Counted from the stretch's first letter, positions 12,490-25,037 are shown. The stretch is DNA of 64,000 nucleotides from Sequoia sempervirens (GCA_007258455.2 VDFB02252616.1:125264238-125328237), one strand, 5' to 3'. Numbers and translations are program-made. Notes: generated from the letters alone by a model not told the origin.

Positions 12490-12681
12490 GGTCATTACAC
12501 TATTTTTCTCATTTATGTTGATAATAATTATAGGGTGAGGGGACTCTTAGCACACAAGCGCCTTCAAGTATTTCTTAGTAGAATACATATACTTAAGGTG
12601 TTTGTGTGCTAAGAGGGTTCCCTTGCCTTGTAGTTATTACTGCCATAAATGAAGAAACATACCCATTAGTGTAGTGTCATT
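12490..12681. repeat. 190-bp foldback (MITE-like or hairpin precursor)
   Basis: Two arms of about 85-90 bases are imperfect reverse complements around a loop of roughly 15-20 bases. The inner arms contain CTTAGCACACAA on the left and TTGTGTGCTAAG on the right. The outer arms contain GTCATTACACTA on the left and TAGTGTAGTGTCAT on the right. It lies between LINE A ORF1 and ORF2. It could be a small foldback transposon or an inverted duplication able to give small RNAs; sequence alone does not decide. Confidence 0.75.
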
Positions 12682-12799
12682 AAGGTCGCCTACGAGATGA
12701 CTAGAAGTCACACAAGTCTAATTCCGCAAAAAGTAAAAATCTAAGATTTTTATGTGCCTAACCAAAAAGGGTGTCAGAATTTCCCCATGCTTCAAAAGC

Positions 12800-13830
12800 A
12801 TTAATCAATCAAATACCATTGCCGTGATCGATACATTCCTTTTAACAACCCTTTGCTTGGGACCATCCATTGTAGAAGATCCTTGAAGTACAGCACTTTA
12901 TTTCAAGAAGGTTTCATTTTGCTCAACTTGGACATACAAACGCTAGATGACCCTCTTTCATAGCAACAGGAAATATTTCAACACTTCAGGCAAAGGCGGG
13001 AGTCTGAGCTACAACTTTCGCCTCAAACAGTTTTTGTGAAGGAAAATTGTAGAGATATTTAGCAAGCCTGCTTCAACATCTTACTTCAAATTATCCTTCA
13101 CCTAAACTTGGCCGGCATGATTTTACTTAATTGTTCTGATCTCCTTAAGCGGCAATCTTTAATCTGGTGGTCAACTGCTCTGCAAGAAAGGCAAGCATAT
13201 GGGATATTATCATAGTTTACTGCTTACAAGTTCATTCACACGCATGCAATTATTAACGGCAACTCTTTTAACATGTCATCCTCCACATGCTTGTGAATGG
13301 AAGGTTTGAGCATTATCTGGTTCCTTGAGTAGCAATTTCCCAAAGGACCACATAACTAAGACTACAATGTCTCTACTGAAGACCCTGTATGGGAAAACTC
13401 AATCCATTGCAGGTAGCTTCATTGAGAATAGTCTGAGTTTCAAACTCAAATCTACACTATCAACGATAGGCTCAAGTCCCCATAATATGCCAAACCCCAT
13501 GTGATCAAACCACCTTAGTTGACTCTGCCTTCTAAAGATTAACTTAACAGTAACCCTTGCCAATAGTCCAAAGACTCCAAAGTGATTCAACCACAGGTAC
13601 TGTCAGTTGATACCTTTCTTAATCCATGGAGGTACATCCCTATAAGTAGAGGTCTGCTCAAGGAAAATGAAAATCACTTCCAACTTTTTAGAAGACCACC
13701 TTAGTCACATGAGTTTTGGTACATCCAAAGCAAAGTCACTAAATAGTAAATACATCCACTTTAGACTGATATCTGTGCAACAAAAACCAATGCCTCCAAT
13801 GTTCTAAAAAATTTTGGTTGGACAGATGGG
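12800..13830 (-). pseudogene. LINE A ORF1-like region with CCHC knuckle
   Basis: A minus-strand frame near 13150-13220 reads YDNIPYACLSCRAVDHQIKDC, a perfect CX2CX4HX4C zinc knuckle. It is preceded by the Tyr-x-Asn-x-Pro lead-in typical of plant LINE ORF1 proteins (DUF4283 followed by a CCHC finger). A 63-codon open frame (13399-13590) lies upstream in the expected place but I cannot align it to DUF4283. Position just 5' of ORF2 on the same strand supports ORF1, an RNA-binding particle protein; a retroviral-type Gag knuckle is the alternative. Confidence 0.5.
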
Positions 13831-13900
13831 ATGGCAAATTCACTTTATCTGACTCTGTTACTCCAACCTTGATAGCCTACATGAAAGACTGACTGCCTGC

Positions 13901-16900
13901 TATTGGGAACTTTGTGATCCATTCTTACCAATGACCACTCATGAAGAACTGAGTTCAGTAGGGTCTACATTTTCTCTATCTGGGGCCCCTATCACATTCA
14001 TCGGAGTTTGTTTCCAGGTCATTTTGTTGCTTTCTCTACATTATTGTACTTGATGACCAGATCTGCCTTCATAAATAGACTTTGCAAACGCATGGATTTA
14101 GAATGAATTAGCTTAGCAGTTGTTAACTCTTCATTTGTCAGATCACTGTTTTGGAACCTCTATCCTCTTTAGTTTAGGAGAACAAAGGTTTGAGGGACTA
14201 ACTGTGATGTAATTGGGCATGTTTGTGCAGGGGACCTTCTTCGTCACTATAATTATTTGGTGAGACTCTTCTTTGCCTTAACCATAACCGTAGTATCTTT
14301 ACCCTAAATTAATGAGTTCATCACCTGTTTCACATTTTTATTTTGTTGGCAGTAGTTGGAAACATGACCATATACATTTGTTCTTCTCTTGAAAATATGC
14401 AATAATTTTCTTTTTAAATATTCAAGATAATTAGGTTCAAGTTTGATCAAAGCCATGTTAAGTATTTACATTGAAGCAGCTGATCTGTTTCAAGAGTAAG
14501 GACATAGCTGCCGCTTAAAAAACTATCGTGATAAGCGATTTGAGGGCTCCATGGTCCATGAAAATAAGACAAATGCTTCAGAAGAAGTCACATTGCAGAT
14601 CACAGTCCATGATCCATTGTCAGGATGGAAACCAACCATTCTCAAGCTAAGGTATGATTCAGGTTCCTAAGAAATGTATGTTAAATTGTTAATCTAATTA
14701 ATTTTTAATTTGTTAAGACTTGGGTAGTTAATAAGGTGGTGCAACTAGTTCCTATCAGCTAGTTCCCTCAAATTCTAAGCCTAATGGCTAGTTCAAATTT
14801 ATTAGTCACCAGATTTATTAATTATTAATTTCCACTGGCAAAACATCATGATAAAGTTACCAATGTAAATATCCCTAATTTTGTAAGGACATCATCCGAG
14901 ACATGGATGCAATCAATCTTGCAAACAGGTTTATTCAAAATTTCAAATGCGTTTATATAAGCAGATTTAAGTCCACTTACCACAGAAATGGTTTAGGACT
15001 TTTGACAAACGCTTTGTGAAGAGAACAAGAAGAGCTTAACACTACTTAAAAATGCTGTCAAAAGCCTCTACGATCTATAAACACCCTTAAAGCAACTGTT
15101 CCAAAATATAGACATCAAAGACAAGCATAGTGTCAGCAGGAAACCACAAGGCCCCTGTCAGATAAGTGAGTATTAAAAAATTTCCAACACCAGTCGGCCC
15201 TTTTGTATGTACAGTCCATGTTTACAGCCTACTTCCAATGACAGCATCCCCCTGCAGTCTACAATCACACAAGCATGCTTATAAATATTTGGGGGTTTGA
15301 ATACCAAACAAAAATTCCTAAACAACAGGAGAGCAGAACTAGTATTTCTCTCAAACCAGGAAAAGATCAGGCATGCAACGGCAAAGCCAAATCCTATGAA
15401 ACTATTGAGCCATATGCAGTCATCAAAACAAGTATTCAAATCAAGCACAAACACAGAACCAAACCCTGAAGAGAGAATATGACAGAAAAATCAAATAATA
15501 AAAACTTGAGATCAAAATGAACATTTAGTGAAAACCTTCACACTAGTATAGATCCTAGACAGATATATTTGTGTTAGCAATGGAAAAACAATGTGCAAAG
15601 GGCTGACCATGGAGAATCATAGACCGCATGTAGTTGCATAACGATGGATCCAAGACTTTTGTGTAAAGTTGTATTAGAATTACATACCTTATATGGGTTT
15701 ATGCCTTACGTAATGTAATAACATATTTGCATACATCTCAGATCACTTGTAAGAGGATTGGATGCCTTAAAATCAAGTGAACGGAACTAGCCATTTTATA
15801 GTTCCTTGACCACTCAGAAACAATAAATAAACATAAGATCACAGAAGGCCGTGGAATCACAACTGGAAGTCATAGCTTCACAATCGCTCATTATAGTTCA
15901 GCAAACAATGAAAGACTAGTATATGCAAACAACTAACAAAATAATCTTTAACAATACAAAAGGTGTCTAAGGGTGGCAGTGAAGATTAGCATGTATTCTA
16001 AATACTTGAATAGAAACGAGAGATTAGGTCTGAGCCACTCATGGAAGCCTGATGTATAAACTAGAGAAACCTATGCCTTACAACAAGTTGTCATATACAA
16101 ATCTTATGAAGAATTAATAAACTACAACTTCTAAGCAAGTAAATCACAGTGACGTTAAAGGAAATTGAGAGCAATAGAAACACAAGGATTTCCCATGGAG
16201 AACCCAAATTCCAGGTGAAAACTCCAGAAAAGGAGAGGCAAAACACTCACTTATCCACTATCTTCAATGTGAAATACAATCTTAGGCCTCTTAGGCACAC
16301 AACCAGCTCAATTCAACATATATCAGTTCCCAAGATCACTACAAAAGCTCTATTACACACTACCAGAGCTGTACTTTGCCTATGACAGTCAGTTCAGCCT
16401 ATGAACTCTCCTAGAATTCAAACAATTCAACTCAAATCCTTTTCATGTACCTCTATGGGCATTTACACATGTTTAATAAACTTGTACAATCCCCTCAAGG
16501 ATCTCAAAAATCATCAAAAACAATATGGAAGAGGAATTCAAAGCATTCTTGGGCACTACCGGCTGTTTCTGATGCATGAGGAAACCACTGCTTTTCAACA
16601 GTCGTGAAACAACCACTTTTGTACTGCCTTGATGATTACAAAACTGTCTACAATTACTGGCAGTTTTGCATAAAACTGTCAAAACCTTCATTTTTCTCCA
16701 AATTTCCAACTTCAGGTGCCTGCACCCTGCTTCTTGTGTTTACTGAGTCATGTTCCACTTTTCCAATGAAATCGTCCGATCATTTAACTAATCAAAGCCA
16801 ATTGTCAATATGCTAAAAGTAAGGAGCAAAAACATTTAATAATTTCAAAAAGGTGATTGTATCTGATTTATAATTTATTGATAGTAATGACCAGTGCATT

Positions 16901-17288
16901 CAATATTATTGTATCTCCTTTAATGGCATGTAATGGTTAGTGAATTTGATGTTTTTGTTTCCCCTATAATGGCATCAATATACTTTACAAGGGTTATTTA
17001 TATAAGGATCTCTAGCCCATAATCCGCATGTATCTTTCCTCACCCTAATGATGGATCATGCCGTATGATTAAAATGTTGATAAATTTTTTCCACAAACAT
17101 GTTTCCAAAAACATGTCTCATTATCTCATGGACTGTGACAACTTGATATCATTAATATTTTTCAATGCCAACAGGTATTAGCTTAGGACAATACTGCTTC
17201 CACATTTAGGTCCCATGAATGAATTATCCAGATTACAGTTACATCAAGATTTCTGATAAACAATCTTTGCGTTTACATGTTTGTCCGA
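13901..17288. other. Spacer downstream of the PPR gene
   Basis: Less AT-rich than most of the window and without recognised transposon domains. Short frames occur on both strands but none has a recognisable domain. The part nearest the stop codon (about 16900-17288) would hold the 3' untranslated region of the PPR gene. A short inverted pair, GGCAGTTTTGCATAAAACTGTC, shown here as GGCAGTTTTG and its near-complement near 16660, is the only structure I noticed. Confidence 0.4.
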
Positions 17289-19562
17289 TTATATAGAACC
17301 TGGTGAGATGCATCCCCTCTCCACAAATTTCTCCATGAGCTTCTCTGCTTCCCATGATTTTCCCTCCAATAGCAGTTCTTCTTTTATTTTTCTGCAAATC
17401 TGAATATCAGGAATCATGTTTCTTTGAAACATTCTGCAAGCTACTTTGTAGGAATCTGTTGGTTGACCATTCTTAAGAAAACTCTGAATCAGAGTATGGC
17501 ATGTGACAGCATCAGTACGAGAAGCTGTTCGCAGCACCTTGCCAAGAAATTTGAAGGCCTCCTGCAGCTTTCCATCCTTACAAAGCTTCTCAATCATCAG
17601 ATTATAACCATCTCTAAAGCTGTCTCTCTCCATCATCTGTTCCAGTAATTGACACAACTCTTCCACCATACCATTCTCACAGAATATGTTGATCACAATT
17701 TGATAAGTTAGGGGTGTAGGAGGCACGCCCTTCTTCAACATTCTTAGTGTAAGTTGAGTAGCCTCTTTTAGTCTATCTGTCTTGCCCAATGTATGAATCA
17801 AAGTTGTATAAGTTACAGCATCTGGATAGCGCTTGGTCAAATACATGTCATCCAGCAAAGAAAGAGCCTCTTCTATCTTTCCTTCCTTGCAGAACCCATG
17901 GATTACAGTGGTAAAATGAACTACATTGATCGGAAAACCTTTTCTCAAGCATTCTTCCATGAATCTTTTTGCTTCATCAGGTCTATGCTTCTTACATAGA
18001 GAATGTATCAGCAAGTTAATTTCAACGGGAGAAGGGAAGCATCCCTTCTGCAGCATCCCACTCACAAGTAGGCATGCCTCTGTCAATTTTCCTTCTCTTC
18101 GAAGCCCATGCATAACTACACTATATGTGATGCTATTGGGTGTCCACAAATCATCCTCACTGTTTTCAAGAAGCCGTTTTGCCTCCATTGAATTGCCAAT
18201 CTTGCAGAGTCCATTCATCAGGGCTGTATAAATTACAGTGTTAGGTTCCAACCTCTTCTGGAGCATGTTGTGAATCAGCTTTCTAGCTAAATCAACTTGT
18301 CCTATCCTACAAAAACCATTGATTATGGTGCTGTATATAACTATATCAGGTATAAGCCCCCTGGAAACCATCTCGTCTACAACATCTTTAGCTTCATCCA
18401 TCTTTCCATCCCTACAAAATGAATTAATCACTGCACTATATTCCACTATGTTGACCTTGAAGCCTTTCTCTTCCAACTCTCTAAGAAATTGCAAGGCTTC
18501 ACAACCATGACCAGATTTTGAAAGCACGTGAATTAGAATAGAATAGGTGCTCTGATCTGGAGTAAGTGCATGTTCCTCCGTCATCCCCAGTATGTTTCGT
18601 ATTTCATCTATCTTCCTATGCTTGCATAGAAAACTCAGTATTGTGTGGTAGGTAACATTATCAGGAGGGCAACCCCTAAAAGGCATCTCTCTCAACAGCT
18701 GCAGAGCATCATCCAATCGATGCACTTCACACAGCCCCTTGACAAGAATATTAAACGTCACAATATCAGGAGCAATTCCCACCTGCGGCATTTCAGTGAA
18801 ATATTTATGGGCCTTATCTAAATTTTGTGCCATCACAAGCACATGGATGATCGTGTTGTAAGTTGAGAGATCAGGCTTAACACCATGTATCTGCATCAGT
18901 TTCAACACCCTTAGGGCATCCAACAATCTGCATGCACGACTGTATGAAATCATTAGATAATTGAATGTCAGTGGAAGGCAACCATGCCCTCTTCTAATCA
19001 TTAAGTTCAGCACTCTACGAGCTCCCTGGCAGAGCTTGGTCTTGCTCAAAATCCTGAGAAGACAATGATACACTGCAACATCGTGTCGATACTGCCATTG
19101 CCTGTCTGCCCAGTAAAAGAACTTGAGAGCGTCTCTCTCATCCTCCTGAGATTGAAGCACAGCACAAACCTGTTGAGGAGTTAGTTTGCGAACCGTGCGC
19201 CTGAGGTCCCTCTCAAGCCTTGTTTCCCACATATGCTGCAACTTGATGAGCCTACAAGCTTCCTTGACTCTTGGATGCTCGTATTCATATTCAAATTTAT
19301 CCTCATTACTTGCCCCAAATCCAATTTCACTAGACATCTTACCTTGACTTCCATGGAAGCCCTTAATTACTTCATCGTCTATATCTTCTTCTTCTTCTTC
19401 TTGAAGGCCATGTCTTCCATATGCATCGTTTGAAATCAGTCTACTAATCTGAAAATATCCTTTCCATCTTATAAACCCTAATTGCCGAAATACATACCCA
19501 CTCACTTCATGAATCCAATTGCCTATTAGGCCGTGTCTTCCATATGCAGTGTTTAAAATCAT
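17289..19562 (-). CDS. P-class pentatricopeptide repeat protein, 757 aa
   Basis: An intact, intron-less frame of 757 codons. Residues 1-95 are a low-complexity N-terminus: 1-45 carry several Arg/Lys and one acidic residue, compatible with an organelle presequence, and 54-63 are an acidic run. Residues 96-160 hold a conserved non-repeat block ending LKFFYWADRQWQYRHD. From about 162 to 720 I count about 16 tandem 35-residue P-type repeats, for example TYNTIIHVLVMAQNLDKAHK and VTFNILVKGLCEVHRLDDAL. No E, E+ or DYW tail follows; the protein ends ERGCISPGSI. The family binds organellar RNA and affects its stability, splicing or translation, and mitochondrial or plastid location is inferred. From memory it closely resembles a conserved single-copy angiosperm P-class PPR, but I assign no name. 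An in-frame TAG lies two codons before this ATG, so it is the most upstream possible start; a Met at residue 76 is an alternative. Confidence 0.93.
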   Translation of the reverse strand: MILNTAYGRHGLIGNWIHEVSGYVFRQLGFIRWKGYFQISRLISNDAYGRHGLQEEEEEDIDDEVIKGFHGSQGKMSSEIGFGASNEDKFEYEYEHPRVKEACRLIKLQHMWETRLERDLRRTVRKLTPQQVCAVLQSQEDERDALKFFYWADRQWQYRHDVAVYHCLLRILSKTKLCQGARRVLNLMIRRGHGCLPLTFNYLMISYSRACRLLDALRVLKLMQIHGVKPDLSTYNTIIHVLVMAQNLDKAHKYFTEMPQVGIAPDIVTFNILVKGLCEVHRLDDALQLLREMPFRGCPPDNVTYHTILSFLCKHRKIDEIRNILGMTEEHALTPDQSTYSILIHVLSKSGHGCEALQFLRELEEKGFKVNIVEYSAVINSFCRDGKMDEAKDVVDEMVSRGLIPDIVIYSTIINGFCRIGQVDLARKLIHNMLQKRLEPNTVIYTALMNGLCKIGNSMEAKRLLENSEDDLWTPNSITYSVVMHGLRREGKLTEACLLVSGMLQKGCFPSPVEINLLIHSLCKKHRPDEAKRFMEECLRKGFPINVVHFTTVIHGFCKEGKIEEALSLLDDMYLTKRYPDAVTYTTLIHTLGKTDRLKEATQLTLRMLKKGVPPTPLTYQIVINIFCENGMVEELCQLLEQMMERDSFRDGYNLMIEKLCKDGKLQEAFKFLGKVLRTASRTDAVTCHTLIQSFLKNGQPTDSYKVACRMFQRNMIPDIQICRKIKEELLLEGKSWEAEKLMEKFVERGCISPGSI

Positions 19563-19650
19563 TCTAATCTAATAATTTTCTTTCCATCTAATAAACCCTC
19601 AGTGCCTACATATAAACCCGCCCAATTCATGGTTCAGAGTCCAGACTGTC
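19405..19650. repeat. 123-bp tandem duplication at the PPR start
   Basis: Copy 1 (19405-19527) and copy 2 (19528-19650) begin AGGCCATGTCTTCCATATGC and AGGCCGTGTCTTCCATATGC and stay alignable throughout. In the protein this gives AYGRHGL at residues 6-12 and again at 47-53, 41 residues apart. The annotated ATG lies in the outer copy; the matching codon in the inner copy is CTG (Leu). The duplication therefore built, or extended, the present N-terminus. Confidence 0.85.
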
Positions 19651-20512
19651 TTCTATGTTTACACATTGAATAAATCATTCGATGCCATGATTTCTACTAC
19701 TGTGAGAATGATCCAAAGGGTAGAAATGAAAATATTTTCTGATTTGGGAAGCATTCATGACCCTTATATTGTTCGAGGATGACATCACTTCATCTTATAT
19801 GTTCTCAATCTACCCACCATCATCATACTGTCCATACTAAACTGAACGGATAGAGATGGGCATTGTTCCTACTGGTGATTTAAAAAATGAATTTGAATAA
19901 TAGCATCGAAGAGAAGCACGCTGAGGAAATTTTAGACAAGTCACTATGGGACATATTGATTTCAATTCTACAGTGAACGGGATTTGATTTAGCATGAAAA
20001 TGAGTTTTGAATTGATAGAAGTAGATAGTGGTAGTACCTGTTAAATTGGAGGCCACGAGCGTGCGAACATCAAAATCTGCCAGAAACCAGCAGAGTTTTT
20101 AGTTTAACTGGGTTGCCATTAAAAGCTTTAGCCTATAAATCTCTGTTCGTATTTTGTTATTTTAAAGGTGTTTTGTTCCTATTTGGCCTAAAGCTTTGTG
20201 CCAGGGCACCGATTATTTAAATAAGTAGAAATTTTAAAAAATATTTTCAGGGAAAAAGAATCGTCTATCAAAACTAAGGAAAGGCCAAAGGAGTAATGAG
20301 TTAGGCTATGGTTCAAGGCAAGGGGCAAGCTAAAATTAAAGTAAATGAGATTTTTAGATGAAAAATTATAGTATTTATATGTAAAGAGAAATTATTATTT
20401 TTTTATTTTGATAATCATTTATAAATATTTTATTTATATGAGTATCAATATGAAATCAATATAAGTTCTTGCAAGTATAATAATGAGACTAATACTAGTT
20501 TCTTTTGAACAA
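19651..20512. other. Upstream region of the PPR gene
   Basis: No coding sequence. Being 5' of the minus-strand PPR gene it should contain its promoter and leader, but no TATA box or other element stands out enough to call. Confidence 0.35.
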
Positions 20513-20712
20513 CCACACTAGAAATCACCTATCGAAGACCAAGAGTCACAACTTAGAAATCCACTTATTTAAAAACCACCTCCACACTAGAAGCTAACTA
20601 TGGAAGACCAAGAGTCTCAACTTAAAATTACATATTACATGTCCCTTTCAAATTTGAACTTGGATCTCCACAATGAGAATTCAATACTTTACCAATTAAG
20701 CCCAACCCATTA
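20513..20712 (-). mobile_element. SINE-like element with tRNA-derived head
   Basis: On the minus strand 20712-20640 reads like a degenerate tRNA: GGGCTTAATTGGTAAAG matches an RNA polymerase III A box region and CCAAGTTCAAATTTG matches a B box, about 30 bases apart. The body (20636-20513) contains a 69-bp direct repeat with matched blocks GAAGACCAAGAGT at both copies on the plus strand. A poly(A) tail and target duplication were not identified, so the distal boundary is uncertain. A simple tRNA pseudogene is the alternative. Confidence 0.55.
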
Positions 20713-23700
20713 GATAATAAAAATAACATTTTAAAAATAAATATTAAATATATACAATTATTGTATTGAAGTTTTTTTAAGTTAAAGAAAGAAAACTTTT
20801 TTCTTTTAGAGTTATATGTGTGGGTTCTTAATTTATAAATAAAGATTCATTTAATCCTTGAGTAAATTTTTTAGTTCCATGAAACTATCTTCTAAGTAAA
20901 AGGAAGGGCTAGAGCCCCTTCCAAGGGACCACATCCATTTAACTAGTACCATGGTAGTTGTAACATTATTTTTTTTTTATTTTAGAGGTAGGATGGTTTG
21001 AAGAATATTGAGCTCAAACTCTAAGCTATCTAGTGATTAGTATTTAATAATAAATTATTAATATTTTTAAAAATATTATTAAAATTAGGTAAAGGTTAAT
21101 TTTTTAAAGTATATTTGTAAGAAAATAATTGTATTTATTTATTATTAATATTTAATAAGAAATTAGTGTGTAATGTTGTAATGGTGAAATTTGTATGCTA
21201 TACTAATTCTTATTTAGTTTTAGATTCATTTTGATGGTATATCTTAATATGATTATATAGTGATAAGTGACACATTCTAATGATAAGTTTGGCTCCTTCC
21301 TTTATCCTTATGTATCTCTATGTATTCTTACCTTCACCCATTTCTACACATTCAACATTAACCTAACCCCATTTTCACCTCATTATTAGCCCGCACTACC
21401 ATGTATTCATTATTGATCCTAAGACTTTGCTTGAGATTGACACCAAAATTATTTGTTTTATTTTTTATTTTTAAATGTTGACTCCCATCCTTTCCTACTA
21501 GTTGTTGGGAGCTAACTTGGTACATGTTTATGCAACTATTCATTATATGTTGGTATTTAAAGGTATTCATTTGTCCATTTAAACATATCCAAAACCATTA
21601 AAGAATAATAAGGAATATATGTATTACAAGAAGCATTCATTATGTATTACAAGGAGCATTCATCCTAGGAATGTGCATTCTTGTGTTTGTTGTCTTTGAT
21701 CATTATCCAAGGATGTAAGTATGATCTATCAAGGGGTTGATTAGAAAGAGCTTGAACCTCACAACCCAACAACTTTCTCAAGGTATTTTTAAATACCACT
21801 AGTCCTCATACATTACCAAATAAAATAGATTCTAGAAAATTAGGTCATAGAGTTTTACAAATTGCCAAATTAGGATCATGCCCCATAGATGATTTCCACA
21901 TTGTTTAGGATTAAGCTCATGCCACACAAGATCAACCTATAGAGAATTTTAAATCTATGTAGGGCTCAAAACAACTAGCACATCAAGGACATTAATTTTG
22001 AGTATTGTGGAAAATTGATTACAAGCATCTTTAACATCCATATTCCATCATTAGTTTGAAAGCTAAGTAGCACCTATCTTTTGCATTAAAATTCTAAAAT
22101 AAAAATTTTAATTATCAATTTCCAACTCCTTAAGTAAATTTAGGTTAGTTAGTGCTTAATTGTGTACATTTATTTAGTTAGCCTACATTACTTATGTGAA
22201 GCCATTTATTTTTTATATTTTGGCGAACTCAATAATCACTTACATGACTAATTTTTCCCTGTGGTTTCTCCTATTTTCATTAGGTTTTTAGATCTATATA
22301 TTTTTTATTATTTTATCATATTTTTGTATCTAATTCTAGGGTTAGTTTTTCTCTCATATTCATGTTTCATAACTATATATTTCTTTAGGGTCTAGTGGTT
22401 TATTCACACATCCTATCTTTTACCTACCTCAACCATTTTGTGAGAGCATTTAGGGTTCACACTTCAATTTGTTTCAAATATGATTATTCACTATTTTTCT
22501 TTTAATTTTTACTCCTAGGTCATCTTTCTTTATTTCCCTCCTTTAGGGTTTTAATATCTATTGTATGCCAAAATATTTTTCCTCTCATCCACCTTTATGA
22601 AGGAGCACTCACTTGAATCCCCATATGGCTTAGTCTATTCAAAAAGGTGTTTCTATTGATGTTCCTATTAGCAAAGTGGCTACTATTATTATAGAGAATG
22701 AAGCTAAAAATTATTATCTTGAGGAACATGTGGCTCAACAACTTATTATTTTTCTACCACTTTGTATCCTACACACTTGGTTTAAATATGATTCATAACA
22801 TATTTATCAACAATCCACATGGATTAGAGGTCTTACAATTTGTTGGTGCTAAGATTACTTCATCTACCTTTATGTTTAGTGTGCCTATCTCACCTCACCT
22901 CCCTCTTTAATTATACCTACTTCCATTGTTGTTTCATTCTACATAATTATTCGTACTTCCACTATTATACCATCCAATAGTGGTTATCCTCTCTCCACCT
23001 TTAATCCTCTTTATACCTATCTCTTAATTACACCCTTCCCATTAAACTGGTCTCTCACATGATTTTTTGTACCTTCACCTCTATTTTATCCACTACTATC
23101 CATCACTCCTCTCACTCATGTTTGTTGATAAGAAAATATAGATAGGTGATATGTGTTATTTATTTGTTATGTATTGTGTTTTACCCCATTTTTAATAGAC
23201 AATAAAGAGAATCATAATACATGTATATTATAGAATAATACAAAGTAAAGTAAGCACACAACTATTTACCATTTATACAAAAATAGTCTCAATAATATTC
23301 TCATATATTTATTAAAGCATTGTATAATAGATTATCAAGTATCCCTTACATATCCCATAGTGCATATCACAATCCACTCCAATATCCTCTACACTTTCCT
23401 TTTACTACTCTTATCACTCTTATTAATGACTAGCACATACCTGACGTGTATCACACATATTTGTGCTAGATGTATATATAGGTGTGGTACATTTATGTTG
23501 ATGCCATAACTTCATTACACATATGGATATATGTCCTTATCCCTATTTATTCATTTTTTTCTCTTTTTTGGTAGCCACAAGCCATATAAGTGACACATTG
23601 TTGATCCTTTGACCTATAATATCTTTGATTATTTCTATTCTTCTCTTAAATGGGTTATCTTGATGCTAGCCTTTTGTGCTCTTATAGGTTTTAACCATTG

Positions 23701-24487
23701 GCCTCCATTAAGTTGCCATTTTAGGTTTTCAAGCTAATATTGGTTTCTCTATATCCTTCCAACATGAATCCCCTAGATTAAACTCATGTATTTTCTTCAA
23801 AAAACACTATCTCTATATTCCATTGTTAAAAAAGAAACTCCAAAGCTATTTCTATCAAAATACTACTTGATTAGCTAGCTTTCATGTTTATTCTTGTACC
23901 ACTTGATAAATTTATCCAAAATTATGCCAAAATCAATCTTAAGGTAGGATGTTCTTATAACTATTTTGTAAAAGTTATAAACATTAACCCATTGAATAAT
24001 AGCCTATTGTTGGTAGTGTACTTGTCCATTAATATTGATTAACAAAAATTTAGCATCATTAAGATAAGAAGGGATCCCAATAGAATCTATCAACTATTAT
24101 GCATCTACTAGGAGACATTTCATTGAAGCTAATTGCAAATTGACTACTTATCCTAGTCATTTCATCAAATATATAATACTATCTCTTTGCTCCTAAAAGT
24201 GGTGGTATTGAGTAGAAAGATTCACAATCTGCACCATAATGGCTCCATCTGAATATTTTATGAAATTATCTAAATATTGTTTTCCATCATTCAATTTGGA
24301 TGCTTGTAGTATCTAGGTATTCAATTTATCTATCTTGATTTAATGTTTTGATTGGTCCAAACCAAAATATATTGATATAGTGTATTTATGTTATCATTTA
24401 GTGTTGAACTCTATATGAGCTATGGCATAATTTACCCTAATACTATTCAATTACTTTTTCTCATATTATTTCAAAATCCCATCTATA
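20713..24487. other. AT-rich spacer, unassigned relic coding text
   Basis: No intact gene. Around 22620-22910 a plus-strand frame (KGVSIDVPISKVATIIIENE and onward) and around 23600-24100 a minus-strand frame (KIHEFNLGDSCWKDIEKP) read like old protein text, but neither matches a family I can name. Probable retroelement debris. Confidence 0.35.
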
Positions 24488-25037
24488 AGCTTTGTGTGTC
24501 CCAACTATGCATTTATATAAGTAACCCGCTAATCTTTATTCCCAACTATTACTTTAGAGGTGAAGAAGAATCTTGAGTGATTTATTTTAGTTGTGATTAA
24601 ACTTATTCAATTTCTTTATTGTCTCATTGGTATCCATATATTATGTTAAAATACACTCCTTCCAACATTTATTTATAGTACATCTCCTATCTCAAATTGT
24701 TGAATTAGTGAGATTTATGATAAATGCACTTGTGGCCCTAATAGTGTGGATGTGAGAAATATTGTATGTCTCAAATTTGCATTTTTATAAGCAATCTACT
24801 AATCATTATTCTCAACTATTACTCTAGAGGTAAAGAAGAATATTTAGTGATTTATTGTACTTGTGACTAAATTTATTCCATTATTTTCTTTAGTGTCTCA
24901 TTGGTAGCCATGTGTATTGTGTCAAAAGGAACTCATTGGCATTCCTCTATAGTATATGTACCATCTCAAATTGTTGAATTGGTGAGATTTGTGATAAATA
25001 TACATATAGCACTAATAGTGTAGATGTGAGAAAAGTT
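24488..25037. repeat. 274-bp tandem duplication
   Basis: Copy A (24488-24761) and copy B (24762-25037) share ordered blocks including CTCAAATTGTTGAATT (24691 and 24965), AACTATTACT, GTGATTTATT and GTGTCTCATTGGTA-like segments. Identity is roughly 80 percent by eye. Copy B ends next to the proposed insertion site of LINE B. Confidence 0.8.

Larger units (their letters stand above)
6300..13900 (-). mobile_element. LINE A (plant L1-type), decayed and interrupted
   Basis: On the minus strand, reading from high to low coordinates, the parts lie in LINE order: an ORF1-like CCHC knuckle near 13150-13220, the ORF2 start near 12320, APE endonuclease (about 12300-11550), reverse transcriptase (about 10990-9900), thumb and linker (9650-9440), and the terminal zinc-binding domain (7080-7199 plus 8944-8990). 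Two other elements interrupt it: a foldback at 12490-12681 and a TIR element at 7215-8940. Many stops and frameshifts make it inactive. Neither outer end is resolved and no target duplication was found; the boundaries given are approximate. Confidence 0.75.

Noticed and set aside
15173..15454. Minus-strand frame of 93 codons
   Set aside because: No recognisable domain, overlapping open frames on the other strand, and no splice or repeat context; not supported as a gene.
17424..19433. Several plus-strand frames of 60-100 codons
   Set aside because: They are antisense shadows of the PPR coding sequence with no domain of their own.
20640..20712. tRNA gene
   Set aside because: A and B boxes are present but the cloverleaf arms are degenerate and a repeat-like tail follows; better read as a SINE head.
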